From Euperipatoides rowelli (Eukaryota; Onychophora; Udeonychophora; Euonychophora; Peripatopsidae): a stretch of DNA of 13,817 bases. The stretch lies in NCBI GenBank assembly GCA_003024985.2, contig PXIH01S0039110.1; one strand, 5' to 3'. The translations under genes were made by a program, and so were the position numbers. Positions 1 through 5,249 of this stretch are shown piece after piece. Within the stretch, counting starts at the first letter, position 1, and each line of letters starts with the position of its first letter. The notes beneath the pieces were generated by a model. That model had not been told where the DNA came from. It made no database searches and saw nothing but the letters and a program-made list of their open reading frames with translations.

Positions 1-52
1 AAGATTTAAACCTTTTTAATTTGTTCTTCAGTAAATTAAAAATAAATAAAAT

Positions 53-159
53 TACCCGGCTGAGTACCCGGCTGAGTACCCGGCACCCGGCCCGGTTTTT
101 TTTTTAATTTTCACAGGGTACTTGGTACCCGGCATTTTTTAGGACTCGGTGCATCACTA
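53..159 (-). mobile_element. Decayed DNA-transposon end with TACCCGGC minisatellite
   Basis: The word TACCCGGC occurs at 53, 65, 77 and 126, with shortened copies at 85-95. The first copies form a 12-bp unit, TACCCGGCTGAG. The segment ends at 146-159 in TCGGTGCATCACTA, which on the minus strand reads TAGTGATGCACCGA. Similar GTGATGCACCGA ends are known from hAT-type transposons and their MITEs. No matching opposite end is visible in the window, so this would be a single remaining end. It is much more GC-rich than its surroundings. The repeat is seen directly; the hAT assignment is inference. Confidence 0.45.
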
Positions 160-794
160 AAAAAAAAAAAGATTAAAGCTTGTTGTGATTGTCTTCTCCA
201 GCCAATTTTGCTTGTCAGTGTTGTTTGCATGGACAATTCCTGTAATTTATTTTGTTTTAATTATTTATTTATTTAAATTGAGATTTGAAGTATAAATTAA
301 TTTTCAACCCTACACATTTATAATTTCAAATCAAATAGACATCATGGGATTATTAAATACATAATACAATTGACAGACAAGCACTAATAGTTATACATTT
401 GTATATGCAGAAGAAGAACAAATGTAATAAACTATCATAACATAACAGGATCAGCTATGTAATGGATTATAAGAGATAAATAGTTGGCAATAGGGAAGTT
501 GGTCATTTTTGGGAGGTATCTTTAATGTGTTGAGATGTCAATCACATTTAGTTTAATATCTTAGAAAACTGACACAAAATTGAAATCAAAACTATCAGCT
601 TATTCAGCAGCAAATTTGAAAAGGGTGGGAATTTCTATGGCATCTTTCAGACTTTGTAGACATCTAATTAAAATAGATACAACCAAAAAAAAAAAAAATT
701 CTAATGATCTATAAATAACTTGTGAGTAGTACTGGTATATAATGAGAGTTCTGGGACACTTTATTTTGAGGGGTGTAGGGAGCTGAACAGGTTT
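160..794. other. AT-rich non-coding stretch
   Basis: I see nothing beyond A/T homopolymers, including an A-run near 686-698. A 65-codon minus-strand reading frame at 600-797 is rich in Ile, Leu and Phe, has no recognisable motif, and is of a length expected by chance in DNA this AT-rich. Confidence 0.6.
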
Positions 795-934
795 CATGTT
801 AATCCTATGGAGATTTGCACATTATGTGTGAGAGGGGGAGCCATGATAATCCTAGGGAGTTTTTTACATGTTAATTCAATAGGACTTTTTTACATGTTAA
901 TTCAATAGGACTTATTTCATGCTAATCTTATGAG
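795..934 (+). repeat. CATG-TAAT degenerate minisatellite
   Basis: Five related words of the form CATGNTAATNCNATRGRN start at 795, 842, 867, 893 and 918. The third and fourth lie inside a perfect 26-bp tandem duplication (860-885 and 886-911). The outer copies are diverged, and the first two are more widely spaced. This looks like a small, partly homogenised tandem repeat. Confidence 0.7.
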
Positions 935-1036
935 AAAAAATAAAGTAAATTCAATTATTTTAATCTAATAATTTTTTACAAATGGAAAAGTAGTAGTGTA
1001 GAAAGGCATGTTCTGTCCAAACCAATCAGATTCAAG

Positions 1037-1107
1037 CACCCACAATGCATTGTGACAACAATGGGAAAAATGACATCAACAATGTTTTTCCCATAATGCA
1101 ATGGGTG
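1037..1107. repeat. Foldback with TGACATCA in the loop
   Basis: A perfect 10-bp inverted repeat (1061-1070 with 1085-1094, arm ATGGGAAAAA) encloses a 14-nt loop that carries TGACATCA at 1071-1078. Outer sequences also oppose one another: CACCCACAATGCATT at 1037-1051 and AATGCAATGGGTG at 1095-1107 are imperfect complements, with extra bases on the left arm. Both outer arms contain an AATGCA core preceded by CCCA plus one base. Confidence 0.6.
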
Positions 1108-1111
1108 ATCT

Positions 1112-1119
1112 CATTTGCA
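1112..1119 (+). promoter_or_regulatory. Octamer ATTTGCAT, first of two copies
   Basis: This is an exact match to the POU-factor octamer. A second exact copy lies one 95-bp unit later, at about 1208-1214. Each is followed about 20 bp later by TGACATCA. The duplication of the host unit explains the second copy, so the two are not independent evidence. Confidence 0.35.
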
Positions 1120-1418
1120 TTATCGAATACACAACTATGACATCATCTTCGGAAATGTTCGGCCATGTTCGGCCATTTTCGGGCATTTCCGTGTGGGGGG
1201 GTGGCTCATTTGCATATTCGAATACCCAACTATGACATCATCTTCGGTAGAATTGTGTAATCTTCGGCCATTTTCGGTAATTTCCGTTAATCTCCGAAAT
1301 TTTCCGATGATACCCGAAGTTTTGGGTTTAGGGGTACCCCCTAATTAGCATAAATTGCTTATTGTGATGTCATTTTCGAGTTTGCCAAAGGCAAACTTCA
1401 GAAATCAAGATACCCAGT

Positions 1419-1436
1419 TACCCAGAATGCATTGCT
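1419..1436 (+). promoter_or_regulatory. ZNF143/Staf-like motif TACCCAGAATGCATTGCT
   Basis: Against the published Staf consensus YWCCCRNMATSCMYYRCR, this stretch matches 17 of 18 positions by my reading. Related sites are at 1037-1054 (17 of 18), 1088-1105 (16 of 18) and a weaker one at 1562-1579. In vertebrates such sites drive snRNA and many mRNA promoters. No gene start is visible next to this one, so function is only a suggestion. Confidence 0.35.
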
Positions 1437-1560
1437 GCAGTGTTTTCCGATGATTTCTGAAATTTTCATTTTGGGGATACACCCTAATTAGCATAAATTG
1501 CTTATAATGACGTCATTTCCGAGTTTGGCGAAACCAAACTTCGGAAATCTATGTATCTGA

Positions 1561-1677
1561 TTACCCAGAATTCTTTGCTAGTGTTACTGATGCATTTTGG
1601 GACATTTTTTTGAAAATCCAAAATGGTGGCCATTTTTTTTTTCAATGGGAATTTGTTCAGGGATGAATTCTGGGTAA
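1561..1677. repeat. Foldback with perfect 13-bp arms
   Basis: TTACCCAGAATTC (1561-1573) is the exact reverse complement of GAATTCTGGGTAA (1665-1677). Inside are two further small stems: AAAATGG/CCATTTT at 1620-1626 and 1630-1636, and CATTTTGG/CCAAAATG at 1593-1600 and 1618-1625. Outside the arms lie TGACGTCA at 1508 and TGATGTCA at 1682, so the motif order inverts across this foldback. It marks the junction of the two tandem arrays. Confidence 0.65.
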
Positions 1678-1679
1678 GA

Positions 1680-2130
1680 TGTGATGTCATACCCCTGCGC
1701 GGAATGATGCACCATCGACTCAGAGCTTTCTTAGTTGAATATTTCTCAATGTAGGAGTGTCTTAATGTGTGGGCATGCGCCACACCCATCTCCAAAGACT
1801 TACGAACTCAAGCTTTGGGATTTATGTAGTATATATGTATGACATCATTTTCCACCAATCCGAGTGTTTCTATGATGTCATACGCATGCTCAGTATGATT
1901 CGTCAGCAACTTATAAATTTTCTATAGATCTTCCTATGTTGGTGGGGGTGCCACACCCCAACCCGAGGTTTACGACCTCGAGTGTCAGAAATATTTAAAG
2001 TAATTGTGAATGACATCACTCTGATATATTATTCAAATTGATATGTCATCATTTAAGCTTCCTATGACATCATGCACATGTACATATTGACGTTCGTCAC
2101 TTTAATAATGTTCTTCTCCAATTCTAAAAT
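1680..2130 (+). repeat. Tandem array with period of about 191 bp
   Basis: Units begin at about 1680, 1871 and 2063; the third is partial and fades by about 2130. Each unit starts with TGATGTCAT or TGACATCAT followed by a CATG-containing stretch and a TATGAT-like word. The first two units also share a GTGGG/CCACACCC hairpin region (about 1770-1788 and 1942-1960), a TTACGAMCTCRAG stretch, and a second TGACATCA (1840 and 2011). The TTACGA stretch is framed by short stems: CCAAAG/CTTTGG in unit 1, and CGAGGT/ACCTCG in unit 2. The copies are well diverged, so the array is old. Confidence 0.6.
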
Positions 2131-2297
2131 TTCCTAACCCTCAAGACATGCGCAATCATCACTTCCAGTCTGGCTGTATCGAGTATAATGTGAATTGGTC
2201 ATAGCCAACAATCATTACATTTTGAATGATAGGCCAGTCTGAGCCATCTTCTTATTCTCCCTCAGCTGCTCACACGTTCTGCACCACCGGCCATAGG

Positions 2298-2375
2298 CCT
2301 AGAACATGAATAGGCTTTTTCATGTTCTAGGATAACTCCTATGCGGCTCGCAGCCACATAGGCTCAAGCAAGCCT
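2298..2375 (+). ncRNA. Three consecutive hairpins, candidate structured RNA or element end
   Basis: Hairpin 1 has perfect 13-bp arms CCTAGAACATGAA (2298-2310) and TTCATGTTCTAGG (2319-2331) with an 8-nt loop. Hairpin 2 pairs 2338-2348 with 2352-2362, eleven pairs with one C/A mismatch and a CGC loop. Hairpin 3 is AGGCT/AGCCT (2360-2364 and 2371-2375), overlapping the end of hairpin 2 by three bases, followed by TTTT. The CATAGG before hairpin 1 can alternatively pair with CCTATG at the base of hairpin 2, giving one longer bulged stem. I do not recognise it as any named RNA. A transposon end or cruciform-forming repeat is equally possible. Confidence 0.3.
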
Positions 2376-2679
2376 TTTGGAAAAAGAAAATATCTCAGAC
2401 TAACCTTAATTCGAACGTATGATCATAATGCATTTTGAACAAATTCATCTAAGTAAAAACATCAAAGGCAGCGTATTTATGTAAGCCACAAAACATACTT
2501 TTATTTAAGAATCATGAAAAGAAAAAAAAAGAAAACTTTGAAAGCTGTCATGTAAATAAAAATCTATCATGCTAGTGTAATCTAACACCAGAATTCACAA
2601 ACTTATATGATCTGAATAAGACTAGAGATTTAAGAAGATGAAGTATGATTGATAGTAAATTATTAAAATGACTAATTGC
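2376..2679. other. AT-rich non-coding stretch
   Basis: I see no gene, clear repeat or RNA here beyond A-rich runs around 2517-2534. Confidence 0.55.
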
Positions 2680-2822
2680 CGGTGTTGGGGAGTAACTTTT
2701 CAAAAGTAACAAATTACTTTTCCAGTAACAAATTTTTTAAAGAGTAAACTAACCTTGTAGGCTACTCATGATGAGTACAAAAATTGAATAGGCCTACTTT
2801 TACTCAAGTTACTTTTTTAAGC
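2680..2822 (+). mobile_element. hAT-like MITE left end
   Basis: The segment begins CGGTGTTGGGGAGTAACTTT, closely resembling the CAGTGTTGGGGAGTAAC ends of many animal hAT elements. Several AGTAAC and TTACTTT words follow, the usual internal texture of these ends. The part at 2797-2822 (ACTTTTACTCAAGTTACTTT and on) matches 5114-5139 in the same orientation. That suggests this may be a small MITE that has lost its right tip, rather than only one arm of a large element. Confidence 0.55.
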
Positions 2823-4230
2823 TAAGTTCAAGTTCACTAGGCCTTATATTTACAATTAAAAAAATTAATTGCTTATTATTATTTTATTTCCTCTAGACCC
2901 AACAAATTTGAAAGTTTTACAAGAATGTAAACAAAGTTGAAACGTACCATCTGGGTATCAAGCTTACCATACCCTTTCCTCCAAAAACCTGGCATTGACA
3001 GACGGTTGGTTAATTGTTGAGCCGTTGAAAGTATGTAAAAACTATCAAAATTGATCAAAAAAAGTATATTGCATCTGTTATAGGGCTGGGGCATAGTAGA
3101 TTTGACACATACAGTAGCTGGAGTTAGGGTTCAGAGTAAGGTTAGGACTCTAAATAAAAAAAATATGGCATAAACATTTGAAATGGTCATACACCATTGG
3201 TTGGTTTTGGGTGGAAAAACAATGGTAAGTTTGATACCCAGATGCTTGTATTGAAACATGTGAGTTATGATGTTATGAACTTTAAGCTTTCTAACCAAGA
3301 GTAGATTTTTAAAAATACAATTTTGTCTTCCTTTTGTATAATTTTTTATAATTATCAAATAATAGCAATTAAAAAATGTATTGGTGATTTAATTGAAATT
3401 ATTTTTTTTATTACGGTATTATTTTTTTTTAATTTTAATTAAGTTTTTGAATGACATTTTATGCTGAAGTAGTATTTCTATAGCCACTTTGACGACTTTG
3501 CAATAGTGGCTGGCTGCCTTTTATGAGCCTGGCTTTTCAGCTTCTTTAAAGCTACATTTGAAATCATTTAATTTTTAATGTATTAAATTTAATGTATAAA
3601 ATGTCCCCCCACCCCCACACACTTTAAATGGTTGTTTAGTGTTGGGGAGAAATATTTAATAAAAATAAGGGGTAAAAAATTCTGACTAATTTTATACTGA
3701 GAATTTTATATTTAGTGTTTGAATTATAATGATTTCTGAAATCAATGCAGAAGTGAAGGTGAGTTGATATAGTTTAATTACTTCAGATTAATATTTATAA
3801 TTTGTTGTCCCACAGTCCCATGATCCCATCAATACATCTCTATATAAAAATACACATTGAGTTGTCCGATTTTATTAATGAAGTTCAAAATACCTTGTCA
3901 TTTCGATATAACAAAAATAATAAAGTTTATTAAAAACTATATCCAGAGGAAATCAATAAATACCCATCATTTTTTAAATATTTGTTTCGTATAATGAGGT
4001 AGGCTATTCCTGTAATTAAAAAAAACTGACCAAACATGTAAATGGTAGGTGGAGGGGGGGGGGGGATGGTGACACATGTATTATTTCTCCATCAATCCTT
4101 TTTGCTAAATCCCATTTGTTTGATGGTCAGGGTTGTCCTAGATTCTATTCGAATTGGTTTTAATGGACCAAAAATGTGAAACATTAACCAAATTTGACTA
4201 TTTTAGAATAAATATGCAAGCATATTTACC
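2823..4230. other. AT-rich non-coding stretch inside the hAT-like bounds
   Basis: It contains a diverged copy of the CCTAACCTTACYCTGAACCC repeat on the minus strand near 3080-3155 (listed separately), a C-rich tract at 3604-3621, and a run of twelve G at 4054-4065. Two minus-strand reading frames (2879-3094 and 3131-3358) have no recognisable domain and look like chance. No transposase is visible. Confidence 0.5.
3080..3155 (-). repeat. Diverged copy of the CCTAACCTTAC repeat
   Basis: On the minus strand this reads TCCTAACCTTACTCTGAACC and, about 25 bp later, CTACTATGCCCCAGCCCTAT. The segment at 12389-12440 has TCCTAACCTTACCCTGAACC followed sooner by CTATTATGCTCCAACCTAT. The shared order of two blocks argues for a common repeat family rather than chance. 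Confidence 0.5.
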
Positions 4231-4234
4231 CTAA

Positions 4235-4605
4235 AACACCTCAGCGAGAGCAATCGTGTTTGGGCCAGGTATGTCCAGTGCTCCGGCTGCCCTCTCTGTG
4301 TTAGGTTGGTCATTCACTTGAATTAAAGAGGAAATTACATTTGGGCCAAATGGTGTGGAAGTGTTTCCATGGCTTGGCTCCTAAACAATTGATTGGCATG
4401 ATAATGAAGATTACTTTGAGCCAAGATCATATAACCAGGCAGAGAAATTCAAATAATTTGTTTATTAATCACAGAAATACTAAGTTAGAACTAAATGCTT
4501 TTTCCCTTTTGGGAGCTTTGTAATGGAACAGTATCCCTGGATTTATTAGAAGTGAATAACAGTTTGGAATCTTTTAAAACTTTGTAGTCTAAATTTTTAT
4601 TTGGG
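4235..4605 (+). pseudogene. LINE reverse-transcriptase C-terminal remnant, frameshifted
   Basis: In one frame from 4235 the translation gives NTSARAIVFGPG and continues to LGW at about 4301. This aligns with NSAARSIVFGSG in the LINE at the right edge of the window. After a frameshift near 4320-4341 the reading continues as MVWKCFHGLAPKQL and later FSLLGAL, a stop at 4521, then WNSIPGFIRS. A further frameshift brings NNSLESFKTL and SKFLFG. This is the classic order of the C-terminal region of CR1/L2/Jockey-type reverse transcriptases (VWKxxHGLAPxYL, AFxxxGxxLWNSLPxxIR, SLxxFK). At least two frameshifts and several stops make it dead. The part upstream of the NTSARA motif is absent, as expected of a 5'-truncated insertion. 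It is a different and older family member than the copy at the right edge. Confidence 0.75.
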
Positions 4606-4985
4606 TCAAAGCGCTGCTTGTTATATTTCATTCTTGAACTCTATTTGATAGCATTTTACATTTTACTTGTAGAAGGAGAGGTAGGGTAGTGAGTGGGGGG
4701 GGGGGAAGGAAGTGTTTTTAATTTTTTTTTACATCACTGTTTTGGTTTTATAGTGCTTTTATCTTGAAGTGTTTATTTTGTAATTTTACTTGTTTCATTT
4801 TATGTAGGTTTTATTTTGGATTATATTTCTCTAATATATTTTAAATCTATGACACTGGATCCTTTTTTTTAATATAGCCAATATTATACTTTTATCTCAA
4901 TAGGTTACAGTGACTCATGTTAGGACAAGCCCTTAGAATTGCTGCTTATATTAATATCACCTATAGCCTACATCAATGTGACAAT
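4606..4985. other. AT-rich non-coding stretch
   Basis: It follows the LINE remnant and may include its former 3' UTR. A run of eleven G lies at 4695-4705. I see no defined 3' terminus or target duplication. Confidence 0.5.
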
Positions 4986-5155
4986 TTTTATTGCAAATTA
5001 ACAGTTTGAAACTTTTAACTTACTTTGTAAAGTAATTTAAATACTCAATTGCTTTTTTATAGAAAGTAACTTACTTACTCAATACTCAATTATTTTCATA
5101 AGCAAGTAACTTTACTTTTACTCAATTACTTTTTTTAGCAACTTCCCCATCACTG
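4986..5155 (-). mobile_element. hAT-like MITE right end
   Basis: Read on the minus strand it begins CAGTGATGGGGAAGTTGCT, a match to the end at 2680 with one extra A, and is followed by repeated AAAGTAA and GAGTAA words. The two ends face each other and would bound an element of about 2.5 kb. No convincing 8-bp target duplication flanks them (CTAATTGC before 2680, CATTATTA after 5155). They may therefore be two independent, truncated MITEs. Confidence 0.55.
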
Positions 5156-5168
5156 CATTATTACATAC

Positions 5169-5249
5169 CTTTTCAAGATCCATGATCTCCATCAATAGCT
5201 AGAGGTCACAAGGAATAGTTTATACTTCAAGGTCATAACATCCTGAAGC
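5169..5249 (-). other. Candidate minus-strand exon
   Basis: Read on the minus strand, a run of twelve T ends in TAG at 5250-5252, a strong polypyrimidine acceptor. About 80 nt later the sequence AAAAG is followed by GTATGTAA (5168-5161), a good donor. A second possible acceptor AG lies at 5243-5244. The segment is less AT-rich than its flanks. No frame stays open throughout, but an ATG at 5192-5190 is open for eight codons (MEIMDLEK) to the donor. It would fit a 5' UTR plus first coding codons. Alternatively, one frame from the acceptor ends in TGA and would fit a terminal exon. Both splice words could be chance, and I see no partner exon. Confidence 0.28.

Larger units (their letters stand above)
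1111..1585 (+). repeat. Tandem array: two 95-bp and two 143-bp units
   Basis: Units 1111-1205 and 1206-1299 share TCATTTGCAT, then CGAATACNCAACTATGACAT, then CATCTTCGG. Units 1300-1442 and 1443-1585 share TTTTCCGATGAT, CCTAATTAGCATAAATTGCT, a TGAYRTCA site, a small hairpin and TACCCAGAAT. All four share the scheme CTNATTNGCATA, a short spacer, TGAYRTCAT and TTCG or TTCCG, so the two unit types are probably related. The units abut with no unique sequence between them. Two overlapping chance reading frames (1115-1348 plus, 1502-1795 minus) have no family motif; the first translates part of this array. Confidence 0.75.

Noticed and set aside
1115-1348. 77-codon plus-strand reading frame in the tandem array
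   Set aside because: It translates the 95-bp repeat in shifting frames and has no family motif; it is open only because the repeat is less AT-rich.
1502-1795. 97-codon minus-strand reading frame
   Set aside because: It crosses the foldback and the start of the 191-bp array, has no domain, and its ends fall inside repeat units.
2220-2300. Minus-strand frame reading GRWCRTCEQLRENKK
   Set aside because: Two Cys and an ATG looked suggestive of a gene start, but the frame is about 26 codons long and overlaps the hairpin arm.
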